Shown here: piece by piece, positions 42,752 through 52,243 of the stretch | Numbering within the stretch: the first letter of the stretch is position 1 | How the letters are laid out: every line of letters starts with the position of its first letter | DNA from: Rhizomicrobium sp. | GTDB taxonomy: Bacteria > Pseudomonadota > Alphaproteobacteria > Micropepsales > Micropepsaceae | Assembly (NCBI GenBank): GCA_037200045.1 | Contig: JBBCHM010000001.1 | Span: 1,984,001 to 2,048,000, forward strand | Reading direction: 5' to 3' | DNA: 64,000 nucleotides | Notes under the pieces: model-generated | What the model was told of the DNA's origin: nothing | What the model saw: only the letters and a program-made list of their open reading frames with translations | The model's database searches: none | Translations under genes and position numbers: made by a program

Positions 42752-43810
42752 ATGCGTAGCGGAAGACATTCCATGCTGATCGGGGCCGCCGTGGCGGCCC
42801 TGCTGGTGCTGCCGGCGGCGGGCGCGGATTCGGGCTGGGTGGTGTGGCCGACCAAGAGTTTCACCACCAACGCGCTGCGGGTCGACGACATCGTCGGCTC
42901 GGTCAAGGTGAACGTGCAGGACGGGCCGATGAAGGTCGACGTCTCCGGCTCGCGCGCGCTGGTCGCCGGGCTGACGGTGAAACAGGACGGCGGGCTCCTG
43001 TCGATCTCGGGCAACGAGATCGACAGCGTCAATGTCTGGGACTGGAAGAAGTGGTTCGACTTCTCCCACATCAACGACGAGCACAACGGCAAGCTGTTCA
43101 TCAAGGTGACGGTGCCCAAGGGCACGGATGTCCGCGTCGACGACCTGGTCGGCGACGCCACGATCGGCGACACCTATGGCTCGCTGCGGCTGAGCACCAG
43201 CGCGGGCGATTCCACCGTCGGGCGCACCGCCAAGGCGCGCATCGCGATGGCGGGCTCCGGCAAGACCACGATCGGCGACGTCGCCGGCGAGCTGCGGATG
43301 GAGATCGCGGGCTCGGGCCGCATCCAGGCGCGCAATGCCGGCTCGGTGAAGGCCGATATCGCTGGCTCGGGCGACGCCTTCGTCGCGGCGGTGGCCAACG
43401 GCTTGAGCGTCGATATCGCGGGCTCGGGCGATTTCACCGCCCAGAAGGTCAACGGACCGGTCAAGGTCGGCATCGCCGGCTCGGGCAGCGTGAAGATCAA
43501 TGACGGCTATGCCGATCCGCTGCATGTCGACATCATCGGCGCGGGCGACCTGTATTTCGGCGGCCTGGCGGTGAACCCGCACATCTCGGCGATGGGCTCG
43601 GGCGATGTCCGCATCAAGGCCTATAAGGGCAAGCTGTCGAATGACGGCATGGCCGATGTGCAGATCGGCGGGCAGAACTATCCCGGCTCGAACGCCATCC
43701 CGCCGATTCCTCCGATCCCGCCCATTCCGCCGATCCCCGGCAGCCACGCCGCGCCGCCGGCACCGCCCGCGCCACCGCATCATTCCGACGACGACGACAG
43801 CGATAATTGA
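42752..43810 (+). CDS. GIN/DUF2807 domain secreted protein
   Basis: 352 residues. Signal peptide near SMLIGAAVAALLVLPAAGAD. The body is a repetitive beta helix of about 20-residue turns with recurring (I/A)AGSGxxxI (for example RMEIAGSGRIQARNAGSVKA and DIAGSGDAFVAA), typical of the head-GIN domain. The C-terminus carries five IPP-type repeats (IPPIPPIPPIPPIP), an Ala/Pro stretch and an acidic HHSDDDDSDN tail. Function unknown; probably cell surface or periplasm. Confidence 0.82.
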   Translation: MRSGRHSMLIGAAVAALLVLPAAGADSGWVVWPTKSFTTNALRVDDIVGSVKVNVQDGPMKVDVSGSRALVAGLTVKQDGGLLSISGNEIDSVNVWDWKKWFDFSHINDEHNGKLFIKVTVPKGTDVRVDDLVGDATIGDTYGSLRLSTSAGDSTVGRTAKARIAMAGSGKTTIGDVAGELRMEIAGSGRIQARNAGSVKADIAGSGDAFVAAVANGLSVDIAGSGDFTAQKVNGPVKVGIAGSGSVKINDGYADPLHVDIIGAGDLYFGGLAVNPHISAMGSGDVRIKAYKGKLSNDGMADVQIGGQNYPGSNAIPPIPPIPPIPPIPGSHAAPPAPPAPPHHSDDDDSDN

Positions 43811-43817
43811 TATCGGT

Positions 43818-43842
43818 CGACCCTCCCCTTGAGGGAGGGTCG
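43818..43842. terminator. Bidirectional hairpin between convergent genes
   Basis: CGACCCTCCC-CTTGA-GGGAGGGTCG, a perfect 10-bp stem with a 5-base loop, followed by ATTATTA. Serves both the GIN-domain gene and the permease gene, and belongs to the ACCCTCCC repeat family. Confidence 0.7.
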
Positions 43843-43846
43843 ATTA

Positions 43847-45046
43847 TTACTCGTGCCTCAGCGCCTCGATGGGATCGAGGCGGGCGGCTCTACGGGCGGG
43901 AAAATACCCGAAAGCGACGCCCACGGCCGCGGCGAACAACACCGCGATCACCACGATGCCGGGCTGGAAGATGAACGGCAGGTGCAGGACGCTCGCCAGC
44001 GCCGCCGAAGCCGCGAGACTCCACAGCACCCCGACGATGCCGCCGCTCGCCGACATCACCACCGCCTCGATCAGGAACTGCAGCAGCACGTCGCGCTCGC
44101 GCGCGCCTATTGCCAGACGAATTCCGATCTCGCGCGTCCGCTCGGTCACCGACACCAGCATGATGTTCATGATGCCGATGCCGCCGACCAGAAGGCTGAT
44201 CGCGGCCACGGCGGAGAGGAAGGCGGTCAGGACGCCGGCGATGCCCTGCACCACCTGGGTGATCTCCTGCATGTCCTGCAGATCGAAATCCTCGACCTGG
44301 CCGGGCAGGATGTGGCGGCGCTCGCGCATCAGCTTTGTGATCGAATCCTTGGCATGACCCATCTCGCCGGCGCTGCCGACCGAGATGCGGATGACGTTGA
44401 TCTGGGTCGAGCCGGCGAGGCGGCGCTGCACCGCCTTCAGCGGCATCAGCACCAGCTCGTCCATGTCCTGGCCGAAGGACGAGGTGCCCTTGGGCTCGAG
44501 CACCCCGATCACCTCGCAGGTCAGCTTGTTGATGCGCAGGCGCGAGCCGACGGGAATCTGGTCGCCGAAAAGGTCCTTGCGCACCGTCTCGCCCAGGATA
44601 CAGACCGATTTGCCGCCCAGAATCTCGGCCGCGGAGAAATCGCGGCCGTAGATCACTTTCCAGTTGCGGCTCGCCAGATAGGCGTTGGTGGTGCCGTCGA
44701 TCTGGGTGGAGTGGTTGTGGTTGCCGCTGACCGCGACGCCCTGGACGGCGAGCTCGGGCACGACTTCGGCGAGGCCCGGCACGTCGCGCTGGATCGCCTC
44801 GACCGTCGCCATGTCGAACGGCGTGGTCGCGGTCGGCGGGCCGTTGCGCTGGCCCGGGATCAGCACCAGGAGGTTGTTGCCCATGGTGGCGATGTCGCTC
44901 GTCACGCGAACGTTCGCGCCGGCGCCGAGCGTGACCATCAGGATCACCGCGCCGACGCCGATCACGATGCCGAGCGTCGTCAGCCCGGCGCGCAACAGGT
45001 TGTTGCGGATCTCGCGCAGCGCGAGCAGGAAGGCGTTCATGATCAT
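43847..45046 (-). CDS. MacB-like ABC transporter permease
   Basis: 399 residues. N-terminal membrane helix ([20 protein letters not shown]), a large periplasmic MacB domain (about residues 45-260) and three C-terminal helices (for example [20 protein letters not shown], the FtsX/MacB signature with [15 protein letters not shown]). It is the permease of the next two genes on the same strand, overlapped by four bases with the ATPase. No TolC-type protein is adjacent. Confidence 0.92.
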   Translation of the reverse strand: MIMNAFLLALREIRNNLLRAGLTTLGIVIGVGAVILMVTLGAGANVRVTSDIATMGNNLLVLIPGQRNGPPTATTPFDMATVEAIQRDVPGLAEVVPELAVQGVAVSGNHNHSTQIDGTTNAYLASRNWKVIYGRDFSAAEILGGKSVCILGETVRKDLFGDQIPVGSRLRINKLTCEVIGVLEPKGTSSFGQDMDELVLMPLKAVQRRLAGSTQINVIRISVGSAGEMGHAKDSITKLMRERRHILPGQVEDFDLQDMQEITQVVQGIAGVLTAFLSAVAAISLLVGGIGIMNIMLVSVTERTREIGIRLAIGARERDVLLQFLIEAVVMSASGGIVGVLWSLAASAALASVLHLPFIFQPGIVVIAVLFAAAVGVAFGYFPARRAARLDPIEALRHE

Positions 45047-45744
45047 GACGCGTGCTCTCCGGTGTCGGAGGCGATCAGCCCGTCATGGAAGCGGACCTGG
45101 CGGCCGGCATAGGAGGCGACGTCCTCTTCATGTGTAACCAGCACGATGGTGAGGCCGCGCTCGGCGTTCAGCGATTTCAGGAGGCGCATGATCTCGTGGC
45201 TCTTGGCGCTGTCGAGATTGCCGGTCGGCTCGTCGGCGAACACGACGGAGGGATCGGCGACCAAAGCGCGCGCGATCGCGACGCGCTGCTGCTGGCCGCC
45301 GGAAAGCTCGGCGGCGGTGTGATGCTCGCGGCCGGCGAGGCCGACCTGGGCCAGCACTTCCATGCCGGCGCGGTGGCGCTCGGCCCGCGCCACGCCGCGA
45401 TAGATCAGCGGCAGCTCGACATTCTCGAGCGCGGTGGTGCGCTTCAGGAGATTGAAGCCCTGGAACACGAAGCCGAGATAATGCCGGCGCAGCAAAGCGC
45501 GCTGGTCGCGCGTCAGCGAACTGACATCGGTACCGCGGAACAGATAATGCCCGCCGGTCGGCGCATCGAGGCAGCCCAGGATATTCATGCTGGTCGATTT
45601 GCCCGAGCCCGAAGGCCCCATCACGGCGACGAATTCACCGTCCCGGATGATGAGGTCGATGCCGGCCAGCGCGGCGACCTGGGCCTCGCCGGTCCCGTAG
45701 ATCTTGGTGACCTTGCGAAGCTCGATGAGCGGGGTGTCGGCCAT
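45043..45744 (-). CDS. ABC transporter ATP-binding protein (MacB/LolD type)
   Basis: 233 residues. Walker A is [13 protein letters not shown], signature [15 protein letters not shown], Walker [14 protein letters not shown] and the H-loop VTHEED. This NLDS form is typical of the LolD/MacB/FtsE group. Works with the permease downstream and the adaptor upstream as an efflux or envelope export complex. Confidence 0.95.
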   Translation of the reverse strand: MADTPLIELRKVTKIYGTGEAQVAALAGIDLIIRDGEFVAVMGPSGSGKSTSMNILGCLDAPTGGHYLFRGTDVSSLTRDQRALLRRHYLGFVFQGFNLLKRTTALENVELPLIYRGVARAERHRAGMEVLAQVGLAGREHHTAAELSGGQQQRVAIARALVADPSVVFADEPTGNLDSAKSHEIMRLLKSLNAERGLTIVLVTHEEDVASYAGRQVRFHDGLIASDTGEHAS

Positions 45745-45745
45745 G

Positions 45746-46933
45746 TCAGGGCTTCGCGACCGGCTTGGCGGCGGTGTCGGTGACGGCGAGGTCGCCTTCC
45801 TTCAGATCGCCCTGGAGCACCACGGTGAGCCGCCCGTCGCTGGCGCCGAGCTTGACGTCGTGCGGCTTGAGCACGCGGTCGTCCTGAACCCACACCCGGC
45901 CCCAATTGACGCCGTTCTGCGGTATGGGCTGCGGCGGCGCCTTGGCTTTCACGTCGTCGGGCGGCACGAAGCGCAGCGCCATGTTGGGCACCAGCAGCGC
46001 ATGGCGGACATGATCGGCGTCGATCTGCGCCGTCGCCGTCATGCCGGGCTTCAGAAGGCCGTCCTTGTTGGTGACGAGCAGGACGCCGCGATAGGTGACG
46101 ACGCCCTGCACCGTCTGCGGCGCGTTGTGGATCGAGATCAGCTTGGCGGGAAAGCGCCGCGCCGGATAGGCATCGACGGTGAAGCTCGCCTTGGCGCCGG
46201 TCTTCAGCAGGCCGACATCGGCCTCGTCGATGTCGACATCAAGCTCCATCTGCGACAGGTCGCTCGCCAGCGTGTACAGCACCGGGATCGTCATCGCCGC
46301 GACCACGGTCTGGCCGGCCGAGACCTTGCGGTCCAGCACCACGCCGTCGATCGGCGAATAGATCGTCGCCTTGGAAAGCGTCGTCTCGTTCGAGTTCACC
46401 TGGGCGCGGGCGAGCTTCACCCCGGCATCGGCGCGAGCGAGATCGGCGTTGGCGGTGTCGAATTCCTGGCGCGAGGCGGCGTTGCCCTTCATGAGCGCGG
46501 CGGTGCGGCGCTGGGTCTGGCCGGCCTGGATCAGCGTCGCCTCGGCCTGGGCAAGCTGGGCGCGGGACTGCGCCAGCGCCGCCTCGAAAGCCAGCGTGTC
46601 GATGCGGGCGAGCTTCTGGCCCTTTTTCACATGGTCGTTGAAATCGACATAGAGCGCGTCGATCTTGCCGGACACCTCGGCGCCGACATCGACCTCGTCG
46701 CGCGGGGCGAGCGTGCCGGTGGCACTGACGGTGATGGCGAGATCACCGCGGGTGACGGCCTGGCTCGTATAGGTCGGTGCCACGCCCCGGCCGAAAGCAA
46801 GCCAGAGGCCCACCAGGGCGGCAAGGATGCCGCCGGCGATCCACAGCCACTGCGTCCGGGTGAATCTCGGAACGGCCAACGCGCCCAGCCCGAGCTTGGC
46901 GGCGAGATCTTGGTCCTGCTTTGAGTCCGCCAA
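45746..46933 (-). CDS. MacA-like efflux periplasmic adaptor
   Basis: 395 residues. N-terminal membrane anchor (WLWIAGGILAALVGLWLAFG), then the biotinyl-lipoyl-like start DVGAEVSGKIDALYVDFND, a coiled-coil hairpin (AALAQSRAQLAQAEATLIQA), and the barrel domain KATIYSPIDGVVLDRKVSAG. A low-complexity KAKAPPQPIPQNG insert lies near the end. It forms a MacAB-type pump with the ABC genes; TolC would come from elsewhere. A gap of one base to the ATPase gene. Confidence 0.93.
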   Translation of the reverse strand: MADSKQDQDLAAKLGLGALAVPRFTRTQWLWIAGGILAALVGLWLAFGRGVAPTYTSQAVTRGDLAITVSATGTLAPRDEVDVGAEVSGKIDALYVDFNDHVKKGQKLARIDTLAFEAALAQSRAQLAQAEATLIQAGQTQRRTAALMKGNAASRQEFDTANADLARADAGVKLARAQVNSNETTLSKATIYSPIDGVVLDRKVSAGQTVVAAMTIPVLYTLASDLSQMELDVDIDEADVGLLKTGAKASFTVDAYPARRFPAKLISIHNAPQTVQGVVTYRGVLLVTNKDGLLKPGMTATAQIDADHVRHALLVPNMALRFVPPDDVKAKAPPQPIPQNGVNWGRVWVQDDRVLKPHDVKLGASDGRLTVVLQGDLKEGDLAVTDTAAKPVAKP

Positions 46934-47093
46934 GGCCCATCAACCCCAAAATCCCGCCCACACCTAATGCCGACGGCGCCGGCCTTCAATGCGGAAAACG
47001 GCGAAAAGGCCAAGATCACGAAAAACTTCGGTCCACCGCCAGCTCAAGCAGAGGCCGAACGAAATTCGGCGGCAATGTGCCCGTAAGGTGCGG

Positions 47094-47675
47094 TCAGAGG
47101 AATTGGCGGCCGCGAAACACCGAGAGCAGGGTCACGCCATGCTGCGCCAGGAATTCCGATGCGCCTTCTTCGCGGTCGACCAGGACCAGCGCCGCGTCGA
47201 CGACGGCGCCAGCGGTGCGTACGGCTTCGATGGCCTTCAGGATCGAGCCGCCCGTGGTGGCGACATCGTCCGCCACCAGGACGCGCTTGCCGGACAGCGT
47301 CTCGCCGGGCGCCAGGCCCTCGATCAGATCCATCGTGCCGTGCGACTTGGGCGCCTTGCGCACGAAGAACGTCCTGACGGGATGGCCTTCGATCTCGCTC
47401 ACCGCGGCCAGGCTGGCGATGATGGGCACCGCCCCCATCTCCAGGCCGCCGACGAACTCCACATCGCGGCCTTCGAGCCGCGCCAGGAAGGCGCGCGCGG
47501 AAAGATAGGCGCCGCGCGGGTCCATCATCGTCGGCTTGAGATTGAAATAGAGCTCGCTCTCGAGGCCCGACGCCAAGCGGAAGTGCCCCCGGCGGGACGA
47601 GCGGAGACGGACGATCTCCAACAGCTCGGACTCGTCGCTGTCGGTCGTACGCTGAAGCTTGGCGACGGTACCCAT
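47094..47675 (-). CDS. pyrE: Orotate phosphoribosyltransferase
   Basis: 193 residues from the ATG at 47675 (MGTVAKLQRTTDSDESELLE); the longer frame is not needed. LYFNLKPTMMDPRGAYLSAR and the PRPP loop VLVADDVATTGGS are diagnostic, with EFVGGLEMGAVPIIAS. UMP synthesis. It lies alone between the efflux set and the PBP gene. Confidence 0.93.
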   Translation of the reverse strand: MGTVAKLQRTTDSDESELLEIVRLRSSRRGHFRLASGLESELYFNLKPTMMDPRGAYLSARAFLARLEGRDVEFVGGLEMGAVPIIASLAAVSEIEGHPVRTFFVRKAPKSHGTMDLIEGLAPGETLSGKRVLVADDVATTGGSILKAIEAVRTAGAVVDAALVLVDREEGASEFLAQHGVTLLSVFRGRQFL

Positions 47676-47958
47676 GGCGTCCTCGTGAGCAGGCGGCGCG
47701 CCGCATGGCGTGGACCGCAATTCGGTGTTGTGAGAATGAAACCCGTCGAGTCAAGGGTCAAGTCCGGGACACTACATCAGGTAGAGACCGCCGATTCCAT
47801 CCCCACATCTTTGCGCCGGCGTGCCATGCCGAAGTCCGAGGCGGCGCCGGCCGACATTTCTCTAGGGGTTGGTCCGAATGGTTCCGCCCGCCCGGATCGA
47901 TATGTTTAAGACCCGTTAACCCTTGGCTCCTAGAAGCGGTCATCGAAGGACTCGACCG

Positions 47959-49965
47959 ATGCCACGCAGGGCACAATCCGAACCGAGCTTCCGCGAAGGC
48001 CCGCCCCGGCCCGCGCCGCCGCCTCCGCCGCCGCAAAAGCCGCGCCGCCGCCGGGCGTGGCCCTATGCCGTGATGCTGCTGATCGCCTGGGGCGGGATTT
48101 TCGGGGCGGTGTTCTGGTCGCATTTCCTCTCCGACCTGCCGGACACCACCAAGCTGATGGTCGCCGGCTCGTCGCATGACGTGACCGTGCTTGATGTGCA
48201 GGGGCGGCTGATCGCGCGGCGCGGCCTGACCCAGGGCGATAGGATCGACGTCTCGCTCCTGCCGTCCTACGTCCCCAACGCCTTCATCGCGATCGAGGAC
48301 CGCCGCTTCCGTTCGCATCTCGGCATCGATCCGATCGGGCTGGCGCGCGCCGCCTTCGAGAACATGAACGCCGGCCATGTCCGCCAGGGCGGCTCGACGC
48401 TGACCCAGCAGCTCGCCAAGAACCTGTTCCTCAGTCCCAGTCGCACCTTCGAGCGCAAGCTGCAGGAGGCGATGCTCGCCCTCTATCTGGAGTCGCGCTA
48501 TTCCAAGGACCAGATCCTCACGCTCTATCTCAACCGCGTCTATTTCGGCGCCGGCGTCTACGGCATCGAGGCGGCGGCGCAGCGCTTCTTCGGCAAGCAT
48601 GCGCAGCAGCTCACTTTGCCGGAAGCCGCGATGCTGGCGGGCAGCGTGAAGGCGCCGGCCAGGTTCAACCCGCTGGCCGACACCGACGCCTCGATGCAGC
48701 GCGCCACCGTCGTGCTGCAGGCGATGGTCGAATCCGGCTTCATCGACGCCAAGACGCGCGCCGACGCCGAGGCGACGCGGCCGCGCATCGTGCGCGGCTC
48801 GGGCACGCCGGGCTCGGGCTATTTCGCCGACTGGGTGCTGAGCCGGCTGTCGGGTTATATCGGCGACAACGATGATTCCCTCATCGTCGAAACGACCTTC
48901 GATCTCGACGCGCAGGCGCTGGCCGAGCGGGCGGTGGCGCAGGGTCTCGCGGCGGACGGCGACAAGCTGCATGCCAGCCAGGGCGTGCTGGTGGCGATGA
49001 CGCCGGATGGCGCGATCCGCGCCATGGTCGGCGGACGCTCTTACGAAGCAAGCTCGTTCAACCGCGCCACCGATGCGCTGCGCCAGCCGGGTTCGGCCTT
49101 CAAGCCTTTCGTCTACCTCACCGCCTTCGAGCACGGGCGCACGCCGGACGATGTGATGAATGACGGGCCCGTCGACATCCATGGCTGGAAGCCGCAGGAC
49201 TATGAAGGCCATTTCGAAGGCCCGATGAGCCTGGAGCACGCCTTCGCGAAATCCTCCAATTCGGTGGCGGCGCAATTGGCGCAGGAAGTGGGTCCGGCGA
49301 CCGTGGTGCGCACGGCGCGGCGGCTCGGCATCTCCTCGCCGCTGGAGGCGGTGGCTTCGCTGGCGCTCGGCACCTCGGGCGTCTCGCCGCTGGAACTGAC
49401 CGGCGCCTATGTGCCGTTCGCCAATGGCGGACACGGCGTCAACGCCTTCGCCATCGCCCGCATCAAGACGCGCAGCGGCACGGTGCTTTACGAGCGCAAG
49501 GGCTCGGGCCTCGGCGAGGTGATGTCGCCGCTCAGCAACCAGCAGATGACGCGGCTGATGGTGGAGACCGTCACCACCGGCACCGGCAAGGCGGCGCGAC
49601 TCGACGGCCGGCCGACGGCGGGCAAGACCGGCACGACGCAGGATTTCCACGACGCCTGGTTCGTCGGCTTCACCGCCGATCTGGTCTGCGGCGTGTGGAT
49701 CGGCAATGACGACAACGCCCCGATGGAGAAGGCGACCGGCGGCACGCTGCCGGCGAAGATTTTTCACAATTTCATGGAAGCGGCCGAGGCCGGGCTGCCG
49801 GTGAAGCCGCTGCCCGGCGCCCTGGGCGCCGTGGCGGCGACCGATATGCCGGCCGTGCCGCCCGACGCAACCACGGCGCCGGCGCCCGATGCGCCGGACG
49901 CCGACAAGAAGCCCGGAACAATCGAGGATCTGATCAACAATATCTTCGGCAAGAACGGGACGTAG
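47959..49965 (+). CDS. Class A penicillin-binding protein (PBP1-type)
   Basis: 668 residues from the ATG at 47959. A Pro/Arg-rich cytoplasmic tail ([16 protein letters not shown]) and one membrane helix ([20 protein letters not shown]). The GT51 domain has [13 protein letters not shown] and [16 protein letters not shown]. The transpeptidase domain has SxxK in [15 protein letters not shown] in [11 protein letters not shown] and [16 protein letters not shown]. The C-terminus is Ala/Pro-rich. The foreign element begins 26 bp after its stop. Confidence 0.94.
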   Translation: MPRRAQSEPSFREGPPRPAPPPPPPQKPRRRRAWPYAVMLLIAWGGIFGAVFWSHFLSDLPDTTKLMVAGSSHDVTVLDVQGRLIARRGLTQGDRIDVSLLPSYVPNAFIAIEDRRFRSHLGIDPIGLARAAFENMNAGHVRQGGSTLTQQLAKNLFLSPSRTFERKLQEAMLALYLESRYSKDQILTLYLNRVYFGAGVYGIEAAAQRFFGKHAQQLTLPEAAMLAGSVKAPARFNPLADTDASMQRATVVLQAMVESGFIDAKTRADAEATRPRIVRGSGTPGSGYFADWVLSRLSGYIGDNDDSLIVETTFDLDAQALAERAVAQGLAADGDKLHASQGVLVAMTPDGAIRAMVGGRSYEASSFNRATDALRQPGSAFKPFVYLTAFEHGRTPDDVMNDGPVDIHGWKPQDYEGHFEGPMSLEHAFAKSSNSVAAQLAQEVGPATVVRTARRLGISSPLEAVASLALGTSGVSPLELTGAYVPFANGGHGVNAFAIARIKTRSGTVLYERKGSGLGEVMSPLSNQQMTRLMVETVTTGTGKAARLDGRPTAGKTGTTQDFHDAWFVGFTADLVCGVWIGNDDNAPMEKATGGTLPAKIFHNFMEAAEAGLPVKPLPGALGAVAATDMPAVPPDATTAPAPDAPDADKKPGTIEDLINNIFGKNGT

Positions 49966-49991
49966 GAGATTCCCAATTACCTCTCCACAAG

Positions 49992-50057
49992 GGGGCTTTG
50001 CACAAATAACGCCTGCTTTTCGCTGTTTGCACAAAAACTCCGATCTCTGCACAAAAA
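49992..50057. repeat. Left end: terminal repeat and TGCACAAA subterminal repeats
   Basis: TTTGCACAAA (49997-50006), TTTGCACAAAAA (50026-50037) and CTGCACAAAAA (50047-50057) all face the same way. The last two are exactly 20 bp apart. The gap from here to the first gene stop (50158) holds no other gene. Confidence 0.75.
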
Positions 50058-50157
50058 TTGAGAATATCCCGATTCTTGGGGGCCGGCCCGGCATAGGTGC
50101 CGGCCGTTTAAGTGCCAATTTGTAAGGAATGTTGGACGAACGGAGAAACCAGAAATC

Positions 50158-52200
50158 CTAGCCGGCATTCCCACCAGACTCCTCGGCCTTACCTTCAACC
50201 TCCTTGGCAGATTCATTCGCCTCAGCCGTTGCAGTGAAAAGATCAGCGAGATACTTGTGATACGTCGTCTTGAGGTGAGCGAGAGAGGAATCTCGATCCG
50301 GAGTATAGTTCAATTTCTCGGCGAAGAATCGAAGCCGTGACCGACAGTCATTGATAATCTGGCTCCAAGTTCTTACCCAAATCGTGACGCTTGGATCGTC
50401 ACTCTGATACAGCATCCCACGGGGTCGATCTCTTTGGGTAACCTCCTGACGCGCGAACGCGTCAAGATCACTCGACACAGCCCAAAACACCCATTTTGTG
50501 GTAACGTCCCGAAACCGCTCGTCGCCAATGACTGAGAACGCATAGCTCTTGATCTGCGTAATCGCGTCCGAGTTTATGTTCACGTCCGGCCGCTTGAGTT
50601 CGACGACAAGGTGCTCTCGTTCTTCCGAGCCAGCGAGTTGGATGTTACGCGAGAACATTAAATCGACAATGCCGCGCGTACCATCAGGGCGTCTCACTGG
50701 GTCGTCGATTTCAATTTCACGACCCTGCGACTGGATATGCTTCTTCAAGACCTCTGTAAGCGACTGATCGTCTACTGATAGGTGATACTGCTCGCCGAAC
50801 ATCCATGCGTTCTCTGCGACGACGCGATGAAGTTGCGTGCGTTCGCGCACGGCGTGTTTGAACTCACCATCGAAAACCAGCGTTTCCAACCCTTGCAAGA
50901 ATTCGAGCCGGTCGGCGATGATTTTCGATGCATTGATAATGTGCGCAAGAGTCGTGCGGTCGAGAAGCTCGGCAAGTTCTTGTCGTTTCTCGACCGGAAG
51001 GTCGAGCACTTCGATCAGGATGCGCGACAAATCCGCGGGAGCGCGCTCGACCGCGTGACGCAACAGACGCAGTTGTAATCGTTTGGTGGTTTCATCGGAC
51101 CCTTGGAACGCCGGCAGATAATGGTTGACGTTGAGCGCCACGACATCGAACACCTGACGTTCCGCTTCTTCAATCTGGTTCGCCGGTTGCCCCTGATAGG
51201 GATAGACCTTGTCACGCTTCCACTCATCAACGAGGCCCGCCGCTCTTTCCGATGCGCGGCGACGAAAATGATCGCGCATCAGGCCCTTGGCGCCGTCCAA
51301 CGCCTTACTCGTTGGCGAATCGAGATTGGCGATTTCCAGCCGATTCTCGGCGAGCAATTTCGCAAAGTAGTCCGACTTCAAGTAGGCAGTGAAGTAGAAG
51401 CCCGGCGCATGAATACCGGGCGGCGAGTCGTCGAGAGGGAAGCCGCTCCCGTCGCAGAAATACATTCTACGCTCCGTCAGCATCTTCCATTCGACGATTT
51501 CGAGGGAGGTGTTGAACGACTCGCCGTCCCCTGTAGTGATCGGAGGCATCGAGTATGCCTCGGCGTGATCTTCGACGGCGCGCGGATCGATCAGTGTTCC
51601 TGCATAGTAGATGTGCACGTTCGGATATTGGCGGAGGTAGAGCGCAAATATTTGCGCAAGTTCGTCAGTGACTGCTGGATCGCGCAATGACCGGAATTCC
51701 CGGTCAAGTTCGCTGACCACTACAGTGACGCCGCGATGCTGGCCTACTACCGCAGCATGCTCATCGTCCACCTGAACTCGCTTCAGGTGGTCTTTCATCA
51801 TCGTGATACGGTATTCGCGCAATTCGTCGTTCGCGACATAACGCACGCGCCAATCGACTACACGGCCGAGCGCAAACGCGCGAAAGCGTCCGCGCCCCTC
51901 CTTGCCGTGAAGGATTCGATGCTTTTCGTGAGAACGATGTCCGCCCTGCTTCCAAGAACCGCCTAAGCGAGAGAACAGGTTTTCCGCCTCCGAATATGGG
52001 ATACCATGCCCATTGTCGGATACCTCGATGGCTTTCAGGCCGCCGAGTTCGTCGTCTTGGAGAGTAACGTCAATCCGGTCAGCGTCGGCGTCAACTGCAT
52101 TCCAGATTAACTCAGCAATGGCATGCACCGGCTTGCGGACCTGCGCAATCCGTTGAAGGTGGTCATCCTGGACCTGAATTTCGAAGGTCTTTGCCGTCAT
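50158..52200 (-). CDS. GHKL (MutL/MORC-like) ATPase fused to a C-terminal PD-(D/E)XK-type nuclease domain
   Basis: 680 residues. N-terminal Bergerat ATPase fold: N-box ELIWNAVDADA (residues 30-40), G1 SDNGHGI (61-67) and glycine lid GKEGRGRF (99-106). A long helical middle follows. The C-terminal part, about 450-620, has RGIVDLMF (Asp about 512), HLVVELKRP (ExK about 534-536) and QIKSYAFSV, the plan of a PD-(D/E)XK nuclease resembling the Shedu/DUF4263 type. A low-complexity acidic tail ends it. MutL/MORC-type ATPases with nuclease domains are known beside restriction-modification genes. It is encoded 43 bp after the RM enzyme on the same strand, so they are likely one unit. Confidence 0.75.
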   Translation of the reverse strand: MTAKTFEIQVQDDHLQRIAQVRKPVHAIAELIWNAVDADADRIDVTLQDDELGGLKAIEVSDNGHGIPYSEAENLFSRLGGSWKQGGHRSHEKHRILHGKEGRGRFRAFALGRVVDWRVRYVANDELREYRITMMKDHLKRVQVDDEHAAVVGQHRGVTVVVSELDREFRSLRDPAVTDELAQIFALYLRQYPNVHIYYAGTLIDPRAVEDHAEAYSMPPITTGDGESFNTSLEIVEWKMLTERRMYFCDGSGFPLDDSPPGIHAPGFYFTAYLKSDYFAKLLAENRLEIANLDSPTSKALDGAKGLMRDHFRRRASERAAGLVDEWKRDKVYPYQGQPANQIEEAERQVFDVVALNVNHYLPAFQGSDETTKRLQLRLLRHAVERAPADLSRILIEVLDLPVEKRQELAELLDRTTLAHIINASKIIADRLEFLQGLETLVFDGEFKHAVRERTQLHRVVAENAWMFGEQYHLSVDDQSLTEVLKKHIQSQGREIEIDDPVRRPDGTRGIVDLMFSRNIQLAGSEEREHLVVELKRPDVNINSDAITQIKSYAFSVIGDERFRDVTTKWVFWAVSSDLDAFARQEVTQRDRPRGMLYQSDDPSVTIWVRTWSQIINDCRSRLRFFAEKLNYTPDRDSSLAHLKTTYHKYLADLFTATAEANESAKEVEGKAEESGGNAG

Positions 52201-52243
52201 CGCGGTCGAGCCAGATTCAAACCATCACAGTACAGCTTCGCCC

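Noticed and set aside
47758..50118. 786-residue minus-strand ORF
   Set aside because: Mirror of the class A penicillin-binding protein.
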